This document shows, piece by piece, positions 21,503-32,666 of a stretch of DNA of 55,692 bases; position 1 is the stretch's first letter, and every line of letters starts with the position of its first letter. The translations under genes and the position numbers were made by a program. Source of the DNA: Russula earlei. Lineage: Eukaryota; Basidiomycota; Agaricomycetes; Russulales; Russulaceae. Location: contig JAGFNK010000345.1 in the NCBI GenBank assembly GCA_025769875.1, positions 1 through 55,692 on the forward strand, read 5' to 3'. The notes under the pieces are model-generated. The model was given only the letters and a program-made list of their open reading frames with translations, was not told the DNA's origin and ran no database searches.

Positions 21503-22480
21503 TTGTCGACGTTGTCGAAGCAATGGCGGTGTCAGGGATTCATAATTATTCGCAATAATTACAGGTTCTTGAGTAAGCCTGGACTCCACATACACAGTAC
21601 ATATAATGTCCCATAGATGCACATAGTAATATATTCCAGATAGTGGTTGGGATCCGCCCAAACCACTGATATTTGTCTTATGCGGTATCTGGGTTTTAGA
21701 GCCAGCTCGCCTAGAAAGTAGGCGGTGAAGGGTAAAGGAGCGGATGTTTAGTATATCCGTGATGCAGCATCCCAGCAGTTGTATTCTTTTCTTTTTGTTT
21801 TGAGACCCCTGTCAGACCAGGTCCAACACGACTCGTGTGGCCGTGACTCATCATATTTCATATTTCATTTTCATTTCCTAGTAACGCGATAGACATGCTG
21901 CCATCCACAACCTACTATGGTACAGCGGTTGAGATAACCCAGTGTAGTGCTTAGAAGGTTGAAAGGAGCACCTTGAGTGCAGGTCGATCTTATTAGACTC
22001 AGGCTGTTGTAAGGCCCACTTCGGCCTTAGCGCCTTGCAACCGTGCTTTATTTCTTAATCCAATCAATCTTAATCTTCGACATACTACAGCTCGATCGGA
22101 TGAAAAAATTGGTGTCCGACCCGGAGACCTGAGCTATCTGGATATCCCAAGCCACTGGCAGTGTGACTAATGTTGGGGTGACTAACATGCTCACACCTCC
22201 CTCGAACACGGCGAAATCGTAACATGATAATTGCTCACCATGCACCAACACTTGATCAAGGAGTTCATCCGACCGGCTTCCAAGCGGAACCTTGTGTGGC
22301 TGAATTGTGGGGCCGTCATCGATCCATGTGGAGGCACCCCTCGAACAGCCAAACATTCATCCCGTTTGGCGCCAGAGTCGGCAGCCGAACCAACTTATCT
22401 GTCGAGCCATACAATGCTTCTTATCCCGCGCACTGGAACTTCTTTTTTTTTTTTCCTTATCGGACTCGGAGCTTTATTCC
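21503..22480. other. intergenic region between transporter copies A and B
   Basis: No gene is seen. The region has a run of T at 22442-22454 and would hold the 3' end of copy A and the promoter of copy B. Confidence 0.5.
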
Positions 22481-22486
22481 TATAAG
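22481..22486 (+). promoter_or_regulatory. TATA box of transporter copy B
   Basis: CCTATAAGTACG lies about 137 bp before the start at 22618. It shares the TATAAGT core with the other two copies. Confidence 0.6.
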
Positions 22487-22617
22487 TACGTACCTTCGAC
22501 CAGCCGCTGAATCGTCAGGCAGCTGGCTTCTCTTCTCTATCACCCACGCTCTCCGAGACGAGAAAGGAGCGAGTTCTGCCACGAGTCGCGACCCTTCTAT
22601 CCGACAACAGGAATATC

Positions 22618-25027
22618 ATGCAGGACCGGACCTCACTTAGCAAGGATGGTCACACGATTGAAACGGGAGGTGTTCAAACAAGCGATGAGGCGGAGCTGGC
22701 AAGGATGGGTTATAAGCAGGAGCTCAAGTGCGTCCAGTTCAACCAGCGTCATTTTTGTCTCGCGAAACTAATCACGCTTGTCCACCACCAGGCGTAATCT
22801 GAGCTTGTTGCAGGTGAGGTCGTCGTCGAAGGATCACGCCTGTACAGTATTTGAAGGAGTGCGTCGATTAGAACTTTGGTGTCTCGTTCTCCATCATCAG
22901 TGTCATCACCGGCGTTTGCTCCCTGTTCCTCTTCGGCTTGGTGAGCGTCTCTCAGAAAATCAGCTGTTGTACTCTTCTCTGATGATTGGCAGACCACTGG
23001 AGGGCCAGCTGTCATGGTATGGGGATGGATCGTCGTCAGTAGGGTCATTCACTGCCGCATCGTTTTAGAGTCAACCATTCACGGATAAAAAGCTTTCTTT
23101 ACTATGTTGGTCGGCTTGGCTATGGCAGGCACGTCCTCTTTGACTTATCTCGTAGGCGCTCCCTTTTTTACTCTCAGTGTCAGAGATCTGCAGCGCACAT
23201 CCGACAAGCGGAGGCCCATATTTCTGGGCGGCAATGATTTCGAGCCCTCAGAGTGCTCCGTTCGCGTCCTGGGTCACCGGTTGGTTCAACCTTCTTGGAC
23301 AGGTCGCAATCACGACAGGCGTTTCGTATGTTATTTGGTCAACTATCGCACGGCAATCTCCGACTCTCTTCCAGTTTCGCGTGCGCCAATTTTATCTCTA
23401 CGGCGGCTACCATCGGCACAAACTTCAACCCGAACTCCCGCAAGACGATTGGGATCTTTGCTGCCATTCTCGTTATCCAAGGTATTGTGCCCTCTGTTTT
23501 TTTTTTTTGGGTCTACGTCTTGGAGCCCCGACCATCTCCGTCGCAGGCACAATCAATACCTTTGGCGTACGCATTCTCAAGTACTTGAACAATATTTCCA
23601 TTTGGTGGCATGCCCTTGGCACCACTTCCCTCGTCATTGCTGTCCTTTCCGCGGCTCCGAAGCACCAGAGCGGCAAGTTTGTCTTCCGGACATTCATTGA
23701 CGGTACTGGTGCTGATGGTGTCGGGTGGTCGCAACGGGCGAGCCCTGCCTACGTCGCGGTCATTGGTATTCTCATGGCTCAGTACACCATGACAGGTCTA
23801 AACACGTGTCTCTCAACGGTGGGTATATTCATGACTGATTTTAGGTTTCGATGCAAGTGCACATATGACCGAAGAAACTCGCAATGCGGCCATATCTGGA
23901 TCGATGGGCATCGTCATGTCCATCGCTGTCTCTGCGATCCTCGGCTGGTTTCTAATATTGGGATTGCTTTTCTCAATTCAAGATTACGAGAAAACGATCT
24001 CGTCACCAACGGGCCAGCCAGTGACGCAAATTTTCTTGGACACTGTTGGTGAGAAGGGTGCTATCGTATTGATGGTGGGTCAGGTCTCCTTCAAAAGATC
24101 AGCATTCACGACGAGATCATGATGGGTTCTGGCAGGTGATCGTCATCGGCGCGATGTTCTTTTGCGGGTAAGGCCAAGCCCATCTCTATATCCACCTGAT
24201 CCCTGTATGTTCACGTTTGGGCTGCACTGTGACCAGGACGTTTGCTATAACGTCCAATTCGCGAATGATGTACGCCTTTAGTCGCGACGGCGCCATTCCG
24301 GGCTCCAAGTTCTTCCACAAAGTTGACAGACGATGGCACGCTCCGATTCGTACGGGTTCGTTCATATCAGCGTTTTTCTCTCCCGAATCGGGGAGAAAGG
24401 GAAAATAGGAAGTTCTGACGGCCGTTTTGCTTTGATTTTTGCCTTGGCACCAGTATGGCTCGGGTGCACGCTCAGTTTCTGCCTTGGCTTGCCTAGTCTG
24501 GGTAGTTCGGTTGCCTTCAATGCGGCTACGTCAATCACCACGATCGGCCTCTACATATCTTATGGTACGCCTTTTGTCCCTGGGTGCCTTAGTAAGCCTG
24601 AGCTAATTTAACGACAGGTGTTCCCATCGCCCTGCGTGTCTTCTATGCGGACCGATTTGTGCGCGGGCCTTTCCATCTCGGAAAGTTCTCATATCCGGTT
24701 GCGATCGTCGCGGTTCTCTGGATTGGCTTCATTTCGATAGTGTTTTGTCTCCCGCAAGTGAACCCGGTCAACTCGAAGACATTCAACTATGCGCCGGTCG
24801 CCGTCGGCATTGTCCTTGCTTACTCCCTCGGATTCTGGGTCATCAGTGCTCGGAAGTGGTTCTCGGGTCCAGTCAAGCAGATCGAAGGTGAGCCCACGGC
24901 GAAAGCACCCGTTATGTGAGTGCTGATAAGGGAGGGTCGACCTGCAGAAGAAATTCTAGACGTGGATATCGCCGAACCTGTGGCGATCTCAGAGAAGCGA
25001 GAATCTGTGGAAAAAGAGAGCGGTTGA
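22618..25027 (+). CDS. APC-superfamily amino-acid/GABA permease-like transporter, copy B (intact)
   Basis: Fourteen exons (22618-22727, 22792-22813, 22872-22940, 22993-23038, 23093-23128, 23184-23325, 23375-23481, 23547-23795, 23845-24074, 24136-24167, 24237-24355, 24454-24564, 24618-24887, 24948-25027) give 540 residues, all in phase. The protein shows about twelve hydrophobic spans and the APC signatures TTGGPAVMVWGW, EICSAHPTSGGPYFWAAM, FDASAHMTEETRNAA, SNSRMMYAFSRDGAIPGS and FNYAPVAVG. It should be a plasma-membrane importer of amino acids, GABA or a related amine. The substrate cannot be told from sequence. Intron 5 (23129-23183) starts GCACGT, a GC-AG intron, at the same place as in copy C, while copy A has GT there. 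The C-terminal tail is charged (SEKRESVEKE), typical of cytosolic regulatory tails. Confidence 0.92.
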
Positions 25028-25529
25028 TGACCGGAGGAGGCCCTGTGCTCCGCATACTTCGCTTTGTATATCCCATTCCTATTGTATCATAGATGTAAGA
25101 CATGTTTTCCCATCCCTTGACGGTCTAATAAGCCCACTTTTTTATCATGCTGTCATGTGGGAATTTTGGGTCCCGCTTTCATTGAATTAGTAGGACCGGT
25201 CACCAACGGAAGACCTCTTTGCGAGCAGACCGCACAAAGCAGAATATCAAGCAGGTTCTCCACAAGCTGAAGCCGACGAAAGTGTTCCGGTGCAGGGCGA
25301 TCGGACAGGAGTCATTTGTGACAAATAATTTGTGAGGGTGGGATTCAGCGCAACTCCTGGGTTGACCGTTTTGTCACAGTTTGCATGCTTTTCTCTCGTT
25401 CAATAACTTTCGGAATCTCTCCTCGTGTCCCAGTTTGGTAGGTCGCGTCTCTTCTGCTCAAGTGGGGGGTTTGCGCTGCCCAAGGGTGAGCGCGTCACTG
25501 GTATTTGTGGTGTGCGTAGGCGATTCTCC
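25028..25529. other. intergenic region after transporter copy B
   Basis: About 500 bp with no recognisable gene. It holds the 3' end of copy B. Confidence 0.5.
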
Positions 25530-26148
25530 TGTTTATGGGGAAAATACCCCCCCCGTCACATGTCTTTTGTCTCGTGTCGTGTCAAAACTTGAAGTCTTTG
25601 CGCCCCCCAACAGCCGCTCGTATTTGCCCTCTCATCAACTCCCCCTCGTCCGTCCGGGGTCACTTGCTCATCAGCTTAAAAGATCACTACCTTTGTATGC
25701 CAAAGGGAGGAGCGTGGTGGTTCTAGATCGAGTCGGCATCACAGTAAGAATCAGTGCAAATAACGACAGACGCAATGGGGGCGACAGCACTGACAGCGCC
25801 ACCAAGTACAGCATATGTATCTTCCAACCCTCATGATCAGTTGTAGCAGTCCCCAACTAGGACAGATTTGGGACAGATTTGAATGCGATAGGCTTCGGTC
25901 CCTATTATAAGTAAACGCCGTCCCACTGATGGACTGGGAAGGTGCCCGGCACTTTCTCTCTCCCAGACTCTGAGTGGCTTTGCCTCACGCTTCATGCCTA
26001 CTTCTTTTCACTTGACAACCGTTGTACCACGATGGTTGAGATCACGATGGGAAAAGACATCGAAGAGGTTGAGGTTATAGTCGGCGATGAACTGGAGAGG
26101 CTTGGATATATGCGAAAACTGATAGCCGTGGGAGGATTGAGGATTTGA
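25530..26148 (+). pseudogene. promoter plus first-exon relic of a fourth transporter copy
   Basis: This block is a diverged duplicate of the DNA in front of copy C. Shared stretches are CTCGTCCGTCCGGG, CTCATCAGCTTAA, the TATAAG box (25908 here, 26583 there) and GGACTGGGAAGG. After it comes a short frame (from 26031) reading MGKDIEEVEV...GDELERLGYMRKL, which matches the end of exon 1 in the other copies (SDEAELARMGYKQELK). No downstream exons follow. The ATG corresponding to that of copy C (25994) is in a different frame that ends early. Confidence 0.72.
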
Positions 26149-26582
26149 ACCCTGTCCTGTTTATGCATGAAAATACAATACAGTAACGCTGACAGGTCGT
26201 GTGCCTCGTGTTTAAAGTCTTTTCGTCCAATCACTCGCATTTGTCCTTGAGGGAAAATACCCAATGCCGCTAGCATGTCTTCTACCTCGTGTTGGAAAGT
26301 CTTCATGCCGAAACACCCACTCGTATTTGTCTTCAACTTCCCCTCGTCCGTCCGGGAGCACTCGCTCATCAGCTTAACAGATCTGTTTGTTTGTACGCCA
26401 AAGTGAGGAGTGTGATTGAGGCGGTATCATTCATAGAAATCGATCAAATCATGGCGGGCGCAACGTGGCAACTTGATAGCACACTGCATTCACAGCGCCA
26501 CATTCACAGTCAGATGTCACAATGCCCAACTGATACAGGTTCAGGAGATAGTTTCCCTGTGTCAGGCTTACGCATCGGCCTC

Positions 26583-26588
26583 TATAAG
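26583..26588 (+). promoter_or_regulatory. TATA box of transporter copy C
   Basis: CTCTATAAGTATATCC lies 88 bp before the start at 26671. It aligns with the TATAAG in the duplicated upstream block at 25908. Confidence 0.6.
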
Positions 26589-26670
26589 TATATCCTGCCC
26601 CCACTGACGGACTGGGAAGGCGCCTAGCACCTTCTCTCCCAGACTCTTGAGTAACGTTGCCTCAAACTTC

Positions 26671-29046
26671 ATGACCACTTTGCGCATGACGACCGTTAGT
26701 ACCGTGGTGGTCGAGACCACGGCAGTCTCGAACACACCGGCAATAGGCATCCGAGAGCTTGGACGTGCTCTATCAGACGATGAAGCCACCCTAGAGAGGA
26801 TGGGATATGCGCAAGAACTCAGGTGCGTCCAGGTCAACCTATTCACCCTTCCCAAATTATGACCCTCACTACCAGGCGTGATTTGACCTTATCCCAGGTG
26901 AGGCAGATGTGAAACGACTACGATTGTTCAATCTTTGATGGAATACGCCCGACAGAGCTTTGGTGTCTCCTACTTGGTGATCAGTGTCCTCGCCGGTATC
27001 CCCTATCTGTTCTCTTACGGTTTGGTGAGCGCCCCTTAATGGATATGCTGTTGTACCTTGTCTGATGGATCGTAGATAGTCGGTGGGCCAGCCGTGATGG
27101 TTTGGGGCTGGTTCTTCGTCTGTAAGCTCCTTCGCTTATCGCTTCAGAGTCTGCCATTCACCCTATATAAAAAAAGCCATTTTTACGATGTTTGTCGGGT
27201 TAGCTATGGCAGGCACGTCTCTCTGTTCGTTCCGAAAAGCATTGGGTTTGTGACGGCCTGCTTCAGAGATTTGCAGTGCATATCCGACCAGTGGCGGCCC
27301 CTATTTTTGGGCAGCCATGCTTTCGAATCCTCAAAATGCTCCGTTCGTGTCATGGGTCACGGGTTGGTTCAATCTTATTGGACAGATTGCAAGGACGGCA
27401 GCTTTAAAGTTCGTTATGAGGCTGGCGGTAGTACGTAAATCAACCAACTTACGCGCATTTCTTTTTTCCAGCTTTGCTTGTGTCATCTTCATCATTGTGG
27501 TGGTCGCTATCAACACAGACTGGTTACCGAGCGCGGGTCAGACACTCGGAATTTTTGCTGCGGTCCTTTTCGCACAAGGTACTGTAGCATTCTTTCTTTG
27601 TTCCTTCCAGGCGCTGACAAATCGGGATTCAGGATTGATCAACTCCTGTGGGGTGCGCACTCTGAACCTCTTGATGAGTTATCTCTCCATGCCATGGGTT
27701 GCCCTTGGCATAGGATGTGTTATTATTGCCGTCCTTTCAAAAACCCCGGTGCATCAGCCCGCCTCTTTCGTATTCAGGACATTTATCGATTATACCTCCG
27801 TTGCTATTGACACTCCCGGATGGTCGCAACGTGCGAGCCCTGCCTACGTCGCGGTCATCGGCCTTATCATGGCCTTGTCTGCGCTGACAGGTGGGAGCTC
27901 ACGTGCCTCATAGAGGTCTGTTCTGAACGGTTTTCAGGTTTCGATGCAAGTGCGTATATGACCGAAGAGACTCATAGTGCAGCTTGGACGGCACCGATTG
28001 CCATCGTCCAGTCCATCGGCGCCTCTGCACTTCTGGGCTGGATCCTTATCTTGGCCTTGCTCTTCTCGATGCAAGATTACGATACGACCGCCTTTTCAAT
28101 CAATTCAGTGGCGCAGATATTCTTCGACACCGTCGGCCTGAACGGCGCGACTGCCTTAATGGTGGGTAGTCTCATGAAATGCTCAATATACACGACGTGA
28201 CCATATCGGTTCCTGATAGGTGGTCGTCATTGGCGCGGCATTCTGGAGCGGGTAAGGCTAGAGCCCACGTTCATATCCATCCCATGTTGACCGTTTTCGC
28301 TTGTGTCCTTGCGCGGTGGACAGGACATTTGCTATAGCGTCCAATTCGCGAATGATGTATGCCTTTTGTCGTGACCGCGCCATCCCAGGCTGCCAGTTCT
28401 CTCGCAAAATCCACCCAGGGACGCGCACACCGCTTTATTCCGGTTCGTCCCTTGACCTGCTTTTTTTCTCGCCCTTTGTCTCTGACGACGACGTTTCCCT
28501 TCCATTTGCTTCGTTCGCCAGTTTGGCTCGTGTGCCTCATGAGTTTCATCATCGCCTTGCCCATTCTTGGCAGTTATTCTGCCTTCTCTGGCGTGCTGTC
28601 CATCGCCCCGATCGGGCTCTACATCTCTTTCGGTGCGCACGCCCAATCGATCAACTTGCTCCCATCTCTCCCGTATCCAATCTAAAGCTCTGCCCTCTGA
28701 CCCTTTTTGGCTTCCCCCCACAGGGGTGCCCATCGCCCTGCGCGTCATCTACGCGGACCGATTCGTGAGGGGGCCCTTCCACCTCGGCAGGTACTCGTAC
28801 CCGATCGCGATCGTCGCCCTGCTCTGGACGGCGTTCATCACGATCGTCTTCTGCCTCCCGGAGCTCAACCCGGTCAACGCGCAGACGTTCAACTACGCCC
28901 CCGTCGCCGTCGCCGTCGTCCTGGCCTTCTCCCTCGCGTCCTGGCCCTTCCTCTCCCGCACGTGGCTCACGGGCTCCCTGAGAGACCACGGCGCGCCGCC
29001 TGCGCCCAACAGGAAACGGCGGTCGTCGTACCTGCCGTTCTCGTAG
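26671..29046 (+). CDS. APC-superfamily amino-acid/GABA permease-like transporter, copy C (intact, diverged)
   Basis: The exon plan follows copy B up to the last exon, which here runs to the stop without the final intron. The first exon is longer (26671-26822). The reading frame is open through every junction I checked, including AA|C after LGQ-like GQIARTAA and the intron replacing the segment after FAAVLFAQG. Diverged blocks are IVGGPAVMVWGW, PTSGGPYFWAAML, SVAIDTPGWSQRASPAYVA, MTEETHSAA, SNSRMMYAFCRDRAIPG and VRGPFHLGRYSYP. Differences cluster in the external loops and the region after the SNSRMMYAF motif, so its substrate may differ from that of copies A and B. Intron 5 (27213-27266) is GC-AG (CAG|GCACGT). 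The last exon is strikingly GC-rich. Confidence 0.88.
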
Positions 29047-30820
29047 AATATCGCGACCCTTGACGTCCCGAACCGGCAAGCATTGGGGGGGGGGGGGATG
29101 TATGTACTGTTTATCAAGCAACGGCTCGGGCTTGACGGAGAAAGTGGGCGAGTAGGAGGAGCGTGCCATGAATGTAAGTCGAGTCGATTGAAGGACATTC
29201 TGGGGTCCTCTTATTAGGCCCCTTTTACCAACTGAGATTTCTTGAATTTTGAACTTGAACTTGGATTTTGGGATTTTCCAGGAGTGACAGGTGTGATGAA
29301 TCTTTCACCTGGTGTTCCCACACTGAGTGCCTTGTAATAGTGGGGCATCTGGCACCTGCCCCACTATGATAGGCTTGATTGTGCCAATTCCCAACACCAG
29401 CATTGAATTTGAATACTTCCCTAATTATGACTTGGCAAGGTGCTGGCACTAGCAATGCACAAGCCGACTGCACCCTCCACCTCCATTGACAATGCTATGC
29501 TGCCTTCCGCAGGGCTCACCACTCAATGCGACAAAGCCAATGGTGTGCTGGTGACTGCAGAAGCAGAAGCAGCAGCTATGTGTTGCACCACCATGAGGCA
29601 CGACGACAGAATGGAGCACACACATGTGCACACCTTGCCTCTCTCCACTACTGGCTGGTCAACACTCATTGGTGAAGATATGACACAGGCGGTGGGAACG
29701 TGCGAGTGGGCAAGACAGGCCGATGGACCGTTGACATGGGCACAGGGTCAGGAATGCGTGTAAAAGACGCGGAGTGGTGGTAGAGCACGAGAAGGGGACT
29801 TTGTTTTGAAGTGCACACAAGGGTTTTTTTCGAGAACAAGGAACATGACAATGATACATTTGCAGGCAATAAGAGGCTACTTTATATGTTTTACAAGTAT
29901 GTTACTTAAGGAATAAAATAGGAGAGTGTTTTTTAGGAGTTTTTTGGAGTCGGGAACGGAAGTAAAACAGTAATGAAAACGTATAGTGGAAGGACTTTGG
30001 ACTTCAACGGAAATAATGCATTGCCTCTCTATGTGGCTGATGCGCTTGTTCCGGTTTTGGTGCGAGCAGTGTGATTGAGTCACGCTTTTGCGTTTTTCTC
30101 GGATATGGAGTCATGGAGCCAATATGAAATGTTCTTGCTTTTCACACATTTTCAGTTTTGATGTGGGTCGTACAAGGCCTGAGAAGGGTCACAGCAGAAT
30201 GTATTTTCCCCTGAGGGGAGTGGAAAAAATTAAGGGATCAAAAATGATCCCGGGGACGTGCCGTGTTGCGCTTTCGCACGCGCCCCTGGCGGCCCGAAAC
30301 CGCCACTCATGCCACCCAGTCCTGCCTTCTTGCAACACGCACCAGCATGCGATGACCTCGAGCGCTCCATCATCCCCCTTTTTGGAGCGAGCAGTTCAAG
30401 CCTGCTCAGTCTGTCAGTCGCAAGCTCACTCTCTTCTTGCACGACGGAGGACCTTGGGACAGCTGCAGCTACGACGACACCACACGGGCAAATGGCTGAA
30501 AACTCCACTCTCGACAGTTTGACTGGGGACAGTCAAAATTTCATGCCCCTGGGTGTAAGATGTATAGCGGATTGTGGCTGGCCACGGAATTTGCTCTTAC
30601 ATGGGTACATCATCACCCCCATCGTGCGTCCTGTCACCTCCGGGTTGCCCTCGCGTCACCTCCCTCGACCACAGTGCTCGCCACCACCGATCGCCACGTG
30701 CCAGCGCAGCCACCGGAGACGACGCCTCGACGCCTCGTGTCGTCCGGTCTGACCCCTTCCACTTACTTGGATTTCCTTTCATATGCCTGCCTGTCTTTCA
30801 GGCCTTTCCTGTCCCTTGGC
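29047..30820. other. region without a supported gene
   Basis: A run of 12 G lies at 29086-29097 just after copy C. From 29215 to about 29690 the DNA becomes CpG-poor, like the old transposon DNA elsewhere, and a 107-codon frame (29440-29763) there resembles nothing known. The remainder is AT-rich, with no recognisable coding sequence. Confidence 0.45.
29337..29367. repeat. perfect hairpin with 11-bp arms
   Basis: ATAGTGGGGCA and TGCCCCACTAT are exact inverted repeats separated by nine bases. It lies in the CpG-poor island. It could be a terminal or subterminal part of a small DNA transposon or a terminator-like structure. Confidence 0.6.
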
Positions 30821-30825
30821 TCCTC

Positions 30826-31507
30826 TCTTGTATATAAAACCATATCTCGAATACAGGGAGTGGCCCTCTTGTTCCCTTCTTTGTATGTGCCCGAGCGGAT
30901 CTGACTGAACGAATGCAAGCAAACGTCGTCTCCTGCGTGCCCGCTGGGTTTCAAGTCACTCGAATGTTCCTGTAATCAGGGATTCTTGCGCTTGACCGGC
31001 GTGAGTTTTTGTTTTCATTTTTGCGCGTTCTCTCTCATTCTCTTTCCCCTCTTCCTTCCCTCCAGTGCAACAGCCCATTGTCCCATTTCACAAGCCTCTC
31101 TTCACAGTGACACGGCATGGCCTGGACGCGGCGATGACGCTGCCCCCTCCCCCTCCTGCCCCCAATTTCTGCCGCGTGCGACATGTGTTTCCCTTCGTTT
31201 TCCCCCTCCATTTTCTCTTTTTTTTTACTTTCGTTTTCCTCTCAAGCAGCGGTGGCGACGACGATGTCACTGTCACAGCAGCAACCTCAACGCGATGGCC
31301 ATGACCACGACCGCGACCATGGAATGGCACAAGCACCACGAGTTTTCCCGCGCGCAGTCATTCTCGCATGTTGACCAGGTGCATTTTTCATCTACATTTT
31401 TCGCGGGTTCTCATCCTATCTCGCCTCCCCCTTCCTCCTTCCTCCAGATGATGATATTTGATATCTATGTAAGGTATGTGAGCCTGCTAACCGGGAACCT
31501 TACATGA
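30826..31507 (+). other. putative spliced transcript of unknown nature
   Basis: A strong TATA box (TGTATATAAAACC at 30826) is followed by three segments that look exactly like fungal introns: 31001-31065 (GTGAGT...CTCCAG), 31185-31246 (GTGTTT...TCAAG) and 31379-31447 (GTGCAT...CTCCAG). They are 62-69 bp long, each with a long pyrimidine tract. The intervening exons (119 and 132 bp) can be read open in one phase, giving His/Arg-rich sequence, but I found no convincing start codon and no resemblance to any family. It could be a non-coding RNA or the 5' part of a fast-evolving gene. Confidence 0.35.
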
Positions 31508-32666
31508 CTTGCACTCGCCCCCACCTCTCGCGCGTCCCTCGCCCACGCGTCCTCCTTCCTATCCTCCTTCACTCTCCTCCTTCCCTCCCACACTCTCCCT
31601 TTGATGTCATCCCCTCGCATTCCCCACTCTGCGCCCGGGAACTGTGACAATGGCTCAAGACGATCGCCGTCGACATCACTCACCTCGTCCTCGCCCCCCG
31701 CCACGCGCATACGTACGGACGCGGATGACGCACGCGCAGACGTCATCGCCACTCGATCCGAGGGCTCACTGCCCATAGCGTCTCGCCCCTTCGTCATCGC
31801 CGCGCCGCCTCGCGCTCTCGACTTGCAGTCAGAGGAGTAGCATTTCATTTTTGTATTTAAGGATCAGTAGCTACTATCTTGTTCAGTAGTCAAGCTTAGC
31901 TGAGCAGCTCAGTGAATGGGATCAGTTTTCTAGTATTCGCATTGACCCTCTCGTGTGGCTAAGAACACCTCGACTCCCTCAAGATCTTCCTCCTTCAAGA
32001 ACACACACACATTCGCGCGCATGCGCGCGCGTTGCGTCCCGGGGCACAACCTCTCCCCTGCTCCCTTCTGTCTGTACCCGCCCTCGGATCAAACCTCAAG
32101 AACTCTGCGTGCCCCGACCTGGCGCGCTACAATCTACATGACAATTTACTTCTATGTTCCATGTTATGCATAATACAGCTTGTATATTGTATTCTACGTA
32201 GTAAAAAACTGGGTTCCGCTGTCCAACACCCAAACTGAACTCCAACGCAATAAAATTGCCTTCATTTGTTGAATTTGCTGTTTATTTTCCATGTGATGCG
32301 TCACATGTAGCGTTCACTTGTAGCGTTCACTTGCAAAGGGCATTAAAGAACTTTGGCGTTGTGAATCACAACTGGTGGATAGGTTTAGTGGTCACCTGAC
32401 TTGTCAGGAGGGGTTATGAGCAAAGGTGCTGTACCCATTACAGATTATTTGTCTCTATTTGAATATCACGTGGTTGCGTCACAACGTGCTGGGTGGATTG
32501 CATTTGGTCTCCCCGTCGCGGCCGTCGCGGCCCTCCATGATCGAAAGAGGCATGGCCCATAAATGAGGGACATGTATAGCAGATGAAAGAAGCACAGGTC
32601 AAGAAAGTCCTCTTACTTGCTTCGAAAGGTAATCAACCGTGGTAGACCGCCCTAGGCGCTCATTTC
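31508..32666. other. region without a supported gene
   Basis: Pyrimidine-rich DNA up to 31840 with a low-complexity minus frame (31848-31465). Then comes AT-rich DNA with CGCGCGCATGCGCGCG at about 32015. The last 220 bp must hold the promoter of the membrane-protein gene. Nothing else is recognisable. Confidence 0.45.

Noticed and set aside
31465..31848. 127-codon minus-strand gene
   Set aside because: Arg/Ala/Asp-rich low-complexity reading of a pyrimidine-rich plus strand, with no family resemblance.
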